Positions 19,141 to 27,582 of a DNA stretch of 64,000 bases are shown here, in pieces. Under the pieces are notes generated by a model. The model searched no databases, was not told where the DNA came from, and worked only from the letters and a program-made list of their open reading frames with translations. The position numbers were made by a program, and so were the translations under genes. Source of the DNA: Candidatus Fermentithermobacillaceae bacterium. GTDB taxonomy: Bacteria; Bacillota; Sulfobacillia; Fermentithermobacillales; DUSS01. The stretch's first letter is position 1. Every line of letters starts with the position of its first letter. The stretch lies in assembly GCA_014896535.1 (NCBI GenBank), contig JADBKE010000017.1, positions 62,001 through 126,000 on the forward strand. Reading direction: 5' to 3'.

Positions 19141-20368
19141 CCCGATGCCGTTCAACCTCGAGCATCATCGAAGATATCCAGGACTCCAGCAGCGAAGGTC
19201 CTTCCAGGATTATGTCGGTGACGGGAAACGGCGTGCGGCTCCTCACCTCGCTCAAGAACCAGGCGGCGTCGAGCTGCTCCGCCCGGTACTTCCCGGATGA
19301 CTCCTGAAAAGCGGGCTTGAACGGATTGAGGGTAAAACCCAGAAGCGCGGTGGTTTTGAGCACCGCCATTTCATGTCCTTTCTCGACCAACCGGGCCACG
19401 ACCCGGGGCCAGGAAGAAGCTTGCCCCGTGACCAGGAGATTTACCGGGTGATCGAGGATGAACTTTACCCGCAGCGCCGGTAAATCCTTCCCCAAAATTT
19501 CCACAAATTCCTCGAGAGCGAACGGGTTCACGGGACCAGACGCGTGAGCCGTCAGCGCGCCTTCCGTCGCAACCCGCCGAACCAGAACTAGACCGCCGGG
19601 GACAGAGCTCCGGGTCATGAGGGCCGTCCCGAGCTCCACCGCCCGGCCGACCTGCCCTCCCGGAACTTCCTGCGCCCGCGCGCCAAAAGACCAAGCCGCA
19701 CCGCTGAAATCCCCAGAACGAGGGCAGCTGCCGGCCACCGGGGAATCCAGAAGCGGCAGCGACATTACGGTTCCAATGCCGGTGACCTCGGCGGCAAGGG
19801 CGGACACGTCCTCGTTCCTCGCGGCGCCCGTGGCAACGATGAGATGGGATGCCAGGCACATCGGCGCCATCCGGGAAAACGCACCGTCCACCAGAACGAG
19901 TTCAACGCCAGTCGCTTCCGCGAGAAACTGCATTACCCTGCCCAGGCCACGCGTGGTCGACGGCCCGGCCAGGACGACGCGGCCGGCCTTCTTGACGCGT
20001 CCGGCAACCACCCGCCCGAGAGCGCACGTTACCCCCGTGTCCCGGACGTCGCAAAACTCGGCCCCGGCTACCCGGAGTAACGGCTGAGCCGTAGCCACCA
20101 CCGAGCCCTCGGGCAGAAAAACCCTCGGCTTGGCGAGCCCGGTCACGGTATCGAAGTCCTCGCCGTCAAAACCTATGCTCGTAACGGCAAAATTCCGCCC
20201 CTCCTCGCCCAGGCCGCGGATGACCTGGTTGAGAGCGGTCGTCTTTCCGGTATTCTTTGCCGTGCCGGCTATGCCCAGTACGGCGACGGGAGCGCTGTCC
20301 TCGTCGCCCCGGTTCCGGGGCACAAACTTCTCGCCCACCGGCTCGGCCACGGCAGCCTTCCCTTTCAT
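19136..20368 (-). CDS. P-loop protein resembling the KamB reactivase subunit of lysine 5,6-aminomutase clusters
   Basis: VLGIAGTAKNTGKTTALNQVIRGL Walker A; encoded with a 4-bp overlap after an aminomutase-like gene. Confidence 0.55.
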   Translation of the reverse strand: MKGKAAVAEPVGEKFVPRNRGDEDSAPVAVLGIAGTAKNTGKTTALNQVIRGLGEEGRNFAVTSIGFDGEDFDTVTGLAKPRVFLPEGSVVATAQPLLRVAGAEFCDVRDTGVTCALGRVVAGRVKKAGRVVLAGPSTTRGLGRVMQFLAEATGVELVLVDGAFSRMAPMCLASHLIVATGAARNEDVSALAAEVTGIGTVMSLPLLDSPVAGSCPRSGDFSGAAWSFGARAQEVPGGQVGRAVELGTALMTRSSVPGGLVLVRRVATEGALTAHASGPVNPFALEEFVEILGKDLPALRVKFILDHPVNLLVTGQASSWPRVVARLVEKGHEMAVLKTTALLGFTLNPFKPAFQESSGKYRAEQLDAAWFLSEVRSRTPFPVTDIILEGPSLLESWISSMMLEVERHRA

Positions 20369-22275
20369 GACCTCTTGGTCACGGTTCCCCGCCCAGCGCG
20401 CCCCGGGTAAGCCCCATCTTCTCTGGAGCCGAAGACTCCCGCGTACAGAGCTCCAACGAAGCTACCGGCGGCAGCGGCCGACTTAAGGGTATTCAATATG
20501 TCCTCCCTGAGCTTTTCCCGCAAGGCGGCGGCACGCGGTGACGGGGTTATCTTGGTCTTTCCGAAAAACCGGAGAGCAGCGGCCACGCTCTTGAGACTGT
20601 CCACCCTGGAACCACCGGCGATGGGACCCCCCGCATAGGCTTCGTCGGATGAGGCGATCGTAACGGCCTGGGCACCCAGACCCAGCGCGAGCGCGGCGTG
20701 AAGGGCCGTCATCGTAGATGACTGTGCTCTATCCTGGCTCTGGGTGAGAAATCCCACGGGCGCTCCTGGCCAGATGGGAGCGTCGACGATATCTCTCAGG
20801 ACCATAATCTTTGCTGCGTTGAAGTCCACGAAATCTTCGTCCATGATCCCTCCGATGATGGCCTCGGGCGAATGGGCAAAAAGCGGTTGAAGGATGGGCC
20901 GTCCCCCTGTGAGGATTCCTGCGGTCATCACCACCAGCATCCCGGCGAAAGCTTTCGCCGCGGGCACCCCTGCCAGTTCTTCGTTGGTGACCACATCGTA
21001 GGGCAGACCGAACCGAGCTGCCAGCTCAAGGCACTTTACCCCATCCACGCACAGCCTCTCGGGGTCGGTTCCCGCCGCGAGACTCCCGTAGACCATATTC
21101 ACCTTGGTCAAATCGGCACCGGCCAGCGCGGCCAGGACCACGGTTTCAGGAGTGTTAAGACCGCGATGAGCTCTTACCTGCCAAAGAGTCCATGGTAGGA
21201 CCGACTTCTTGATCAGCTTGAGATTCTCCAGGGTTATCACGGTACCGTCGTGCTGATGGCTCCACGCCCCCTCCAGGAGTCCCTCCTGCCTTGCGCCCCA
21301 GGAAGGATCGAAGTGAACCACCCCTCTCGCCCCCCAGGACTGGGAAAGCAGGATGTGGTAGCCATCCATCAGCGGGCAGCCGGTGCCATACTGCACGAAA
21401 ACCACGCGGTTCGCCATGACGTCCGCGGACGCGGGACGCACCACGTCCTCCCCGTCCCCGGCTCTTTTCTCCAAGTCGGAAAAGGCCCTGGTCTCCGACG
21501 CAGTCAGGGGCCGCGTATGGGAAACGGGCGTTCCCTCTCGGTAAAACCGGAGGATCTCGTCTCCCGTCAACCGGGCGTATTCCTCACGAAGCTTCGAAAC
21601 TTCGTCGAGACGCCCCTCAGCGCGCGCCTTTTCCATCTCTTCCCGGATCTCGGCCCTCAAAACCCCCGGGCTGGTCCTCTCTCTGGCCCAGCTTAAAAGT
21701 TCCCGGGCTATCCCGTGGCAGAGGCCACCGATTTCTTCGTCCTTAAACTTGTAGGAAAACCCGCTGGTGAGGTCGGGCTTGGAAAGCCTCCGCCGGGCTC
21801 GAGCGCCTCGAAACTCCCGGTCTTCGACGAAGGCCACCGCATCTTCCACGGTGGCATCCGGGCCGAACCCCGCGTCAAAGCCCATCTCCTGAGCGAGCTC
21901 GGGCCTTATCGACATCCCGCCCACCGCAACCTTCATCTTGTCTCTGAGTCCTGCCGCGTCCAGAAGATCGAGGAAACGTGCGAGTAACTCCGCCGTGCCG
22001 TAACTTATCGTCCTGGATACGAGCAGACAATCCGGACGGATTTCCTCCGCCTTCTGCACTACCTCCTCCGGAGCGAGGTCCGGCGGAAGGAGGACGACTT
22101 CGTGCCCCCGTTCAGAAAGAGCGCGTCTGATGAGCTTGAGCCCCACGTCGTGAACGGGATCGAGGGGAACCATCATCACCTTCTTGGGCCTGCAAGAGGG
22201 AGCGCTCATTTCCCCGTCGCCCTGAGCGGGTACGCCACCGAGTTTTTCACCCACCGATTTTCGCCTCCCCCGCAT
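20365..22275 (-). CDS. Adenosylcobalamin-dependent aminomutase-like protein: N-terminal B12-binding domain plus aminomutase alpha/OraE-like TIM barrel
   Basis: LDPVHDVGLKLIRRAL...LLVSRTISYG...KVAVGGMSI (B12 fold), then VVFVQYGTGCPLMDGYHILLSQSWGARGVVHFDPSWGARQEGLLEGAWSHQHDG, NMVYGSLAAGTDPERL and DAPIWPGAPVGFLTQSQDRAQSS typical of the lysine/ornithine aminomutase alpha region. Confidence 0.7.
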   Translation of the reverse strand: MRGRRKSVGEKLGGVPAQGDGEMSAPSCRPKKVMMVPLDPVHDVGLKLIRRALSERGHEVVLLPPDLAPEEVVQKAEEIRPDCLLVSRTISYGTAELLARFLDLLDAAGLRDKMKVAVGGMSIRPELAQEMGFDAGFGPDATVEDAVAFVEDREFRGARARRRLSKPDLTSGFSYKFKDEEIGGLCHGIARELLSWARERTSPGVLRAEIREEMEKARAEGRLDEVSKLREEYARLTGDEILRFYREGTPVSHTRPLTASETRAFSDLEKRAGDGEDVVRPASADVMANRVVFVQYGTGCPLMDGYHILLSQSWGARGVVHFDPSWGARQEGLLEGAWSHQHDGTVITLENLKLIKKSVLPWTLWQVRAHRGLNTPETVVLAALAGADLTKVNMVYGSLAAGTDPERLCVDGVKCLELAARFGLPYDVVTNEELAGVPAAKAFAGMLVVMTAGILTGGRPILQPLFAHSPEAIIGGIMDEDFVDFNAAKIMVLRDIVDAPIWPGAPVGFLTQSQDRAQSSTMTALHAALALGLGAQAVTIASSDEAYAGGPIAGGSRVDSLKSVAAALRFFGKTKITPSPRAAALREKLREDILNTLKSAAAAGSFVGALYAGVFGSREDGAYPGRAGRGTVTKRS

Positions 22276-22531
22276 CGTATTGCCCGGTCCACGGATAGTC
22301 CGAGCCCGGCCTGGAAAGATACGCCCTCAGCCTTATCCTCACGCCGGGTCCGCCTTGCTCGCAAAAGACCACATCCACATCGTCAAACCCCAGCTCTTTC
22401 ATCAGCGCAAGCCCGAGCTCCATTCCTTCCTCCCTCGTGTCACATAGGAGGAACGTTTCCACATCTAACGCGTCCAGAACGCGGTCACGAGCCTTGGACA
22501 CCCGAATTCCCCCTGCCTTTTTCCACCTCAT
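22247..22531 (-). CDS. Small uncharacterised protein coupled to the aminomutase-like gene
   Basis: 94 aa ORF overlapping both the regulator (by 47 bp) and the mutase (by 29 bp); VSKARDRVLDALDVETFLLCDTREEGMELGLALMKELGFDDVDVVFCEQGGPGVRIRLRAYLS. Confidence 0.5.
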   Translation of the reverse strand: MRWKKAGGIRVSKARDRVLDALDVETFLLCDTREEGMELGLALMKELGFDDVDVVFCEQGGPGVRIRLRAYLSRPGSDYPWTGQYDAGEAKIGG

Positions 22532-23246
22532 CCCAGTACGTCTCGACGTCCCTGACCACGTTGTCTATGTGTGTCGTCATAGCTTTTCGCGCTCCTTCAG
22601 GGTCCCCGCGCTCGACGTAACTGAGGAGGTTCTTGTGGTCTTCTACCATGCGGGAGCCTCTTTTCCTGCGGATGTACTCGAGCGCCATGCCGATGTCGGG
22701 ATCGTTGTATATGACATCCAGGGCCGCAGCGAGAACCGGGTTCTTCGAAGCTCTCGCCAGAGCCCTGTGGAACGCAACGTCCTTTTCCACGCCGGACGAA
22801 CCTTCCTCCAGGAGTTTTTCGTGCGCCTCTACGATTCCCCTGAGGATTTCAAGGTCCTCAGGAGTCCTCCTGGCGGCGGCTAGAGCGGCGGTCTCCGACT
22901 CCACGGCCCGGCGAGCGACGAGGACATCCACCAGCTCTTCGCGCCTTGTAAATTTCAAACTGGATACGAACTCCTGATGAGAGCGGATCTGAAGCAAGCG
23001 CCTGTCCCAATCCTCCAGAACCCTGACCCCTTCTTCGGTGATGGCCCGGCCGTCTCTTCCCCTTCGTACCACGTGTCCGCGGGCCTCCATGTCCCACAAC
23101 ATTCGACCAACCGTCGCCTGCGAGACGTCCACCCCGCGCTGTCTCAAAAGAGCAGCCAGCCTCCAGGCACCCATCGGCACACCCGCATCTTTCAGAGCCC
23201 GCAAGCCTTCGTAATACAACGCTTCCCTGGACGAACCAGGGTCCAT
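22485..23246 (-). CDS. Transcriptional regulator: DUF128/NrpR-like winged helix fused to FCD (FadR C-terminal) domain
   Basis: N-terminus GVPMGAWRLAALLRQRGVDVSQATVGRMLWDMEARGHVVRRGRDGRAITEEG; C-terminus VDVLVARRAVESETAALAAARRTPEDLEILRGIVEAHE..DVAFHRALARASKNPVLAAALDVI..DHKNLLSYVERGDPEGARKAMTTHI. Confidence 0.7.
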   Translation of the reverse strand: MDPGSSREALYYEGLRALKDAGVPMGAWRLAALLRQRGVDVSQATVGRMLWDMEARGHVVRRGRDGRAITEEGVRVLEDWDRRLLQIRSHQEFVSSLKFTRREELVDVLVARRAVESETAALAAARRTPEDLEILRGIVEAHEKLLEEGSSGVEKDVAFHRALARASKNPVLAAALDVIYNDPDIGMALEYIRRKRGSRMVEDHKNLLSYVERGDPEGARKAMTTHIDNVVRDVETYWDEVEKGRGNSGVQGS

Positions 23247-23362
23247 GTCGTCACCTCCTAATCCCGCGACTCCCGGTCTATCCAGCCGTCAGGACCCTCA
23301 CCTGCGATGTCTCATTGTTAGGGACGCAATCGCCGGAAGGCTCCCGGACCAATGGTTGCCAC

Positions 23363-23905
23363 TCATGATGGCAGCTCCCCCACGGCGTAAAGAAGTTGGT
23401 CTTCAGGAGGACACTTCACCGCCACTATCATCTCTACTTCTACAGGAGCCCCCAGAGGGAGTTCGGCAACACCCACGGCTGACCGGGCGTGCGCTCCCGC
23501 CGGACCGAAGGCCTCCCCCAAAAGCTCCGATGCGCCGTTTACGACTTTTGGCTGGTCCCGGAACCCGGGCGCCGAAGCAACAAAGCCCGTCACTTTGATG
23601 ATTCTCTTCACATTGTCCAAGTCCCGAATCACGCTCTTCAGTGCCGCCAGGCAATTGATGGCGCAAATCCTCGCTGCGTCGTAACCCTGCTCTACAGTGA
23701 GTTCGGCTCCCACTCTTCCGACGTAGCGCAATTTTCCGTCCACGAGAGGTATCTGCCCCGAGGTGAACACCAGGAGTCCCCACTGGACCGCCGGAACATA
23801 AGCCGCCACCGGCTTTGGGGGTTCCTTAAGCTCTATTCCCATCGCCGCCAGCTTCTCTTCGACTTTCACGTGCCACGCCTCCCCGAGGTTGAATTGAGGT
23901 TGCAT
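23363..23905 (-). CDS. RidA (YjgF) family protein
   Basis: LLVFTSGQIPLVDGKLRYVGRVGAELTVEQGYDAARICAINCLAALKSVIRDLDNVKRIIKVTGFVASAPGF..ARSAVGVAELPLGAPVEVEMIV. Confidence 0.88.
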   Translation of the reverse strand: MQPQFNLGEAWHVKVEEKLAAMGIELKEPPKPVAAYVPAVQWGLLVFTSGQIPLVDGKLRYVGRVGAELTVEQGYDAARICAINCLAALKSVIRDLDNVKRIIKVTGFVASAPGFRDQPKVVNGASELLGEAFGPAGAHARSAVGVAELPLGAPVEVEMIVAVKCPPEDQLLYAVGELPS

Positions 23906-24023
23906 CTGGTGAGTATGTACTCATCACTGAGGAGCAACCATCATCATGATAAGCTCTACCGGAGAGCATGTCCAGTTTGGCCAACCCACCGCCACCCTTC
24001 AACTTTCTAGAGGGCCATGCCCG

Positions 24024-24554
24024 TCACCGGAACATCACCCTCCAGACCAGGTAGCCGGCACAAAAGCCAGCGAGGTCACCGGCAAGACACGCAACCAGAG
24101 CGTGCCTGCCCCGCTTTATGCCCGCGGAACCCAGGTACAGAGTGATCACGTAAAAAGTGGTGTCGGTTGACCCCTGGAGTATCGAAGCGAGGATACCCAC
24201 GGGCGAGTCGGGTCCCCGCGCCCTCATGATTTCGGCGGTGATGGCCAGGGCGCCCGACCCGGATATCGGTCTCGTAATCAGAAGGGGAACCACGTCGGGG
24301 GGAAACCCCAGGGGGGTTAGAACCGTTTCGAGGCATCGCGACAGCAGCGACATGGCTCCCGAAGAACGGAAGCAGCTGAGGGCGACGAATATAGCCACCA
24401 GGTACGGCAGCGTGTCGAACACCAGTCTCAATCCTTCTTCGGCGCCTCGGATGAAGGCTTCGTACACTCTCACGCCTCTGACCCACCCATAAAGGGGAAT
24501 CGCCACGATGATGAGGGGGAAGACGTACACCCCGAGGAGCTCAATGGCCTTCAC
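24024..24554 (-). CDS. spmB: Spore maturation protein B
   Basis: GAEEGLRLVFDTLPYLVAIFVALSCFRSSGAM..RPISGSGAL..GPDSPVGILASILQGSTDTTFYVITLYLGSAGIKRGRHALVACLAGDLAGF; GTG start about 24554. Confidence 0.9.
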   Translation of the reverse strand: MKAIELLGVYVFPLIIVAIPLYGWVRGVRVYEAFIRGAEEGLRLVFDTLPYLVAIFVALSCFRSSGAMSLLSRCLETVLTPLGFPPDVVPLLITRPISGSGALAITAEIMRARGPDSPVGILASILQGSTDTTFYVITLYLGSAGIKRGRHALVACLAGDLAGFCAGYLVWRVMFR

Positions 24555-25129
24555 TTGCGGCGCCCCCTCCGGAGCGCAACATCTACCGCAAGCCCGGCGG
24601 CGGTGGCCACAAGTCCGGCAATGGCGGTCGGACCTGCGACTATGGAGGGATTGGCGGACCCCAACGCGGCTCTTAACGCTACGACGGAGGACGGAAAAAT
24701 GCAAAAACCCGCAGCGTTTATCACGATCAGAGTGATCATTGGATCGATCGCCTCGTCCTCATCCGGGGGCATGAGGTTCTTCATTTCCTTCATGGCTTTG
24801 AGGCCTAAAGGCGTGCCAGAGCTCAATCCCAGGACGTTCGAGATAATCGAGGCCGCTATGGCCGAAAGCGGCTGGGGGTGATCCCTTAGAAACGGAAAAA
24901 GGGGCCTGAGTAGGGGGCCTAGAAACTTCGCCAGATCGTTCACTAACCCAGATTCATCGGCAATCTTTTCCATTCCCATCCAGAGACAGTAGATACCGGT
25001 CAGCTCTATCATGAGAGCCACGGCGCCTGCCGCGCCTCCAAGGATGGAATCCACCATCGTGCCTGCGTTTCCCGTAAAGAAAGCCACGACCGCGCTGCCC
25101 ACTAAAAGACCCATCCATAGCGAGTTCAC
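24551..25129 (-). CDS. spmA: Spore maturation protein A
   Basis: GLMKIMELTGIYCLWMG-like MIELTGIYCLWMGMEKIADESGLVNDLAKFLGPLLRPLFP; SNVLGLSSGTPLGLKAMKEMKNL. Confidence 0.9.
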   Translation of the reverse strand: MNSLWMGLLVGSAVVAFFTGNAGTMVDSILGGAAGAVALMIELTGIYCLWMGMEKIADESGLVNDLAKFLGPLLRPLFPFLRDHPQPLSAIAASIISNVLGLSSGTPLGLKAMKEMKNLMPPDEDEAIDPMITLIVINAAGFCIFPSSVVALRAALGSANPSIVAGPTAIAGLVATAAGLAVDVALRRGRRK

Positions 25130-25182
25130 GGAGCATCATCTCCTCCCCTTGTATCTATGAAGGGGAGGCGTTGTTTATGGAG

Positions 25183-25214
25183 ACGCAAAAGCCAAGCGGG
25201 CGAAAGGGCCCGCT
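25183..25214 (-). terminator. Candidate terminator downstream of SASP gene
   Basis: Minus strand AGCGGGC-CCTTTC-GCCCGCT followed by TGGCTTTTGC (weak T run). Confidence 0.4.
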
Positions 25215-25233
25215 ACAAGCCACTTCCGCCCCG

Positions 25234-25539
25234 CTACCGCATATGGGCTTCGGCGAACTGGATCATCCTTCTGACCATCTGACCTCCCAGGTGACCGCCA
25301 AGGCGACCTCCGATCATACCGCACTCCCGGGAGGTCATGTTCGGCCAACCGACGGTGGCTATTTTGTCGGCAAGGCCGAGTTCCTGGGCAACCTCGAACT
25401 TGCGCCGCTCGAGGTTTTGCCGGAATTCCTCTTCACCGCCGCCCCCGGTGAGACCAAGCTCTTGGGCGACTTCGTACTTCAGCGCGTCCAGGGCTCCCTG
25501 CGCTTCGGGCAGCACCGGACGGTTACGACGTCTTCCCAA
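25234..25539 (-). CDS. Alpha/beta-type small acid-soluble spore protein with duplicated N-terminal motif
   Basis: KFEVAQELGLADKIATVGWPNMTSRECGMIGGRLGGHLGGQMVRRMI matches alpha/beta SASP signature; KYEVAQELGL occurs again upstream. Confidence 0.88.
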   Translation of the reverse strand: MGRRRNRPVLPEAQGALDALKYEVAQELGLTGGGGEEEFRQNLERRKFEVAQELGLADKIATVGWPNMTSRECGMIGGRLGGHLGGQMVRRMIQFAEAHMR

Positions 25540-25624
25540 AGAACCCCCTCCTTTTTTGCGGTAGCGTCAATTAGGGTTCCCTGAAAAGACATTATGTAAA
25601 ACGGCCCGGCGTGCACGAAAATAA

Positions 25625-26509
25625 TCATTGGGATAGTAACCGGTCGATTTTTTGCTTTTGATACAGGCACGGCTCGAACAGATCTCCCTTTTGTTCTAGT
25701 CTTTCCGGCACCGTTTTTATGTTCCAGCAGCGGGGTTCCACGGAGTCCAGTTCGTCCCAGGAAATCGGCATGGAAACGGGGGCGCCAGGGCGGGCTCTCA
25801 CGCTGTACGCCGCGACGATGGTCTGTCCTCGCGAATTTTGCAGGTAGTCGATGTAGACCTTGCCGTATCGTTCTTCAACCGGCCTTTTCAAGGTCACTTT
25901 CTCGGGCATGGCGGCCTCGATGATCTTGGCGGCTCTTTTGACAAACAAAACGATCTGGCTGTGGCTGTATTCGTTTTTTACGGGTACGTAAACGTGAAGG
26001 CCGGTGGCGCCCGAGAGCTTCGGAAAGCTCCGGAGCCCCAGTTCGTCGAGGAATGCTTTCACCGCTCTGGCCACGGTCTTCACATCCTCCCAGCTCGAGC
26101 CTTCGGCGGGATCGAGGTCGAAGACGGCGAAATCCGGCGCGGATAAATGCTCCCAGCGGGAGGACCACGGGTTCACTTCGACCACGGCTTGATTGGCCAA
26201 CCACACCAAAGTCGCCGGATCGTTGCACAGGATGTATCTGATGATCCGGGAGCTTCCGGAGGCTAGGGGGAGGGTTTTCACCCATCGCGGGGTACCCGGA
26301 GGGGCATCTTTCTGGTAGAAACCCGGGGCCGAAATGCCGTCGGGGTACCGCACCAACGACAAAGGCCTGTCCCGGAGGTGCGGCAAGATATAGCGGGAAA
26401 CGCGGGCGTAGTACTGGATAAGGTCCCTCTTGGTGAAGTTGTCCCCGGGCCACAGCACTTTATCGAGGTTGGTAAGGGTGACCTCCCTCGGCCCGACTCT
26501 AACTCTCAC
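25625..26509 (-). CDS. ligD: NHEJ DNA polymerase domain protein (LigD Pol)
   Basis: VTLTNLDKVLWPGDNFTKRDLIQYY; RPLSLVRYPDGISAPGFYQKDAP; FAVFDLDPAEGSSWEDVKTVA; SGATGLHVYVPV. Confidence 0.92.
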   Translation of the reverse strand: MRVRVGPREVTLTNLDKVLWPGDNFTKRDLIQYYARVSRYILPHLRDRPLSLVRYPDGISAPGFYQKDAPPGTPRWVKTLPLASGSSRIIRYILCNDPATLVWLANQAVVEVNPWSSRWEHLSAPDFAVFDLDPAEGSSWEDVKTVARAVKAFLDELGLRSFPKLSGATGLHVYVPVKNEYSHSQIVLFVKRAAKIIEAAMPEKVTLKRPVEERYGKVYIDYLQNSRGQTIVAAYSVRARPGAPVSMPISWDELDSVEPRCWNIKTVPERLEQKGDLFEPCLYQKQKIDRLLSQ

Positions 26510-27582
26510 CTGGTCTTTGATCGCGCCTCGCCCCTCCCGCCGGGTTCGCAGGAACCGCTTCCGCCCTCACCCCACTGGCCCGACCGCCTTTTATCAAAGG
26601 CCATAAGCTGGTCGCTTACCAGGCTCCTCGGTTCTTCTATCTGCCTGAGCACGGGATGCCGGAGCTTTCCCTCCGCGGTCATCTCGGTGAAAGAGACCAG
26701 AACGCGCACGTTCGGAACCACCCAGGTGACGTCCGCATATGCTTTTTCCCGAACCGCATTGCCGCAAGATGCGTCCTCCCTGCGTACCAGGCCAGGCTCG
26801 CCCAATGGCTGAATCGCCCGGAAGGAAAGAGGGTTTTTCAGCGGCTCCAAAAGTTTCAAGAGCCGGTGCTCTTCTTCCTCGCCCAAACCCGACGACACGG
26901 CACCCCTGATGACAAGCTCATCTCCCGCATTTTCGCCCACGATGAGCGATCCCAGGCGCATCCCCGGAGCTTTCCGATATCCGAGAACCGTAAACCACTT
27001 CTCCTTGCCATTCCGGACCTTCAGCCAGTAGCGGGACCGTTTACCAGGCAGATACGGACTTTCCAGGAACTTTGCTACGATGCCCTCCAGGTCCCGCTCC
27101 TTTGCGATTTCGAACAAGTCCCGCCCTCTCCCGACGACGCCTTCGGACAAAAGGAGATACCCCGAAAAGTCCACGGCGCTCTCAAGGCGCCGGCGGCGTA
27201 GCGAAAACGGCACCGAGGTAAGGGTCGATCCGTCGAAATGGAGGATATCGAAAGCGACGTAGCACAGGACGCCTTCGTGCCTCCGCAGCGCCCCGAAATC
27301 GGGCCTGCCTCCCACCAGCGCCACGATTTCGCCGTCTATCACCCCGCAGTTGCCCTTCAGATGCTTCCACAAACCGAGGAGTTCGGGGAAGTACCTTCCC
27401 AGGTCCTTGCCGTTTCTGGAAAGAAGATATGCGTCGCCCCGGGCACCGCTCCTGGAAAGGTAGAGGAGACACCTGTAGCCGTCCCATTTCACTTCAAAAA
27501 ACCAAGAACCGTCATCGAAGGGCGCCTCGGCGTTTTCAGCCAGCATAGGGCGGAACACGGGCATACCCAGGATGGATTTCAC
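26506..27582 (-). CDS. ATP-dependent DNA ligase (LigD ligase domain, separate polypeptide)
   Basis: FEVKWDGYRCLLYL (KxDG), VIDGEIVAL, GIVAKFLESPYLPGKRSRYWLKVR. Confidence 0.92.
   Translation of the reverse strand: MKSILGMPVFRPMLAENAEAPFDDGSWFFEVKWDGYRCLLYLSRSGARGDAYLLSRNGKDLGRYFPELLGLWKHLKGNCGVIDGEIVALVGGRPDFGALRRHEGVLCYVAFDILHFDGSTLTSVPFSLRRRRLESAVDFSGYLLLSEGVVGRGRDLFEIAKERDLEGIVAKFLESPYLPGKRSRYWLKVRNGKEKWFTVLGYRKAPGMRLGSLIVGENAGDELVIRGAVSSGLGEEEEHRLLKLLEPLKNPLSFRAIQPLGEPGLVRREDASCGNAVREKAYADVTWVVPNVRVLVSFTEMTAEGKLRHPVLRQIEEPRSLVSDQLMAFDKRRSGQWGEGGSGSCEPGGRGEARSKTR

Noticed and set aside
22247-22531. OraS subunit of ornithine 4,5-aminomutase
   Set aside because: Length and sequence do not resemble OraS as I know it, so no gene symbol assigned.
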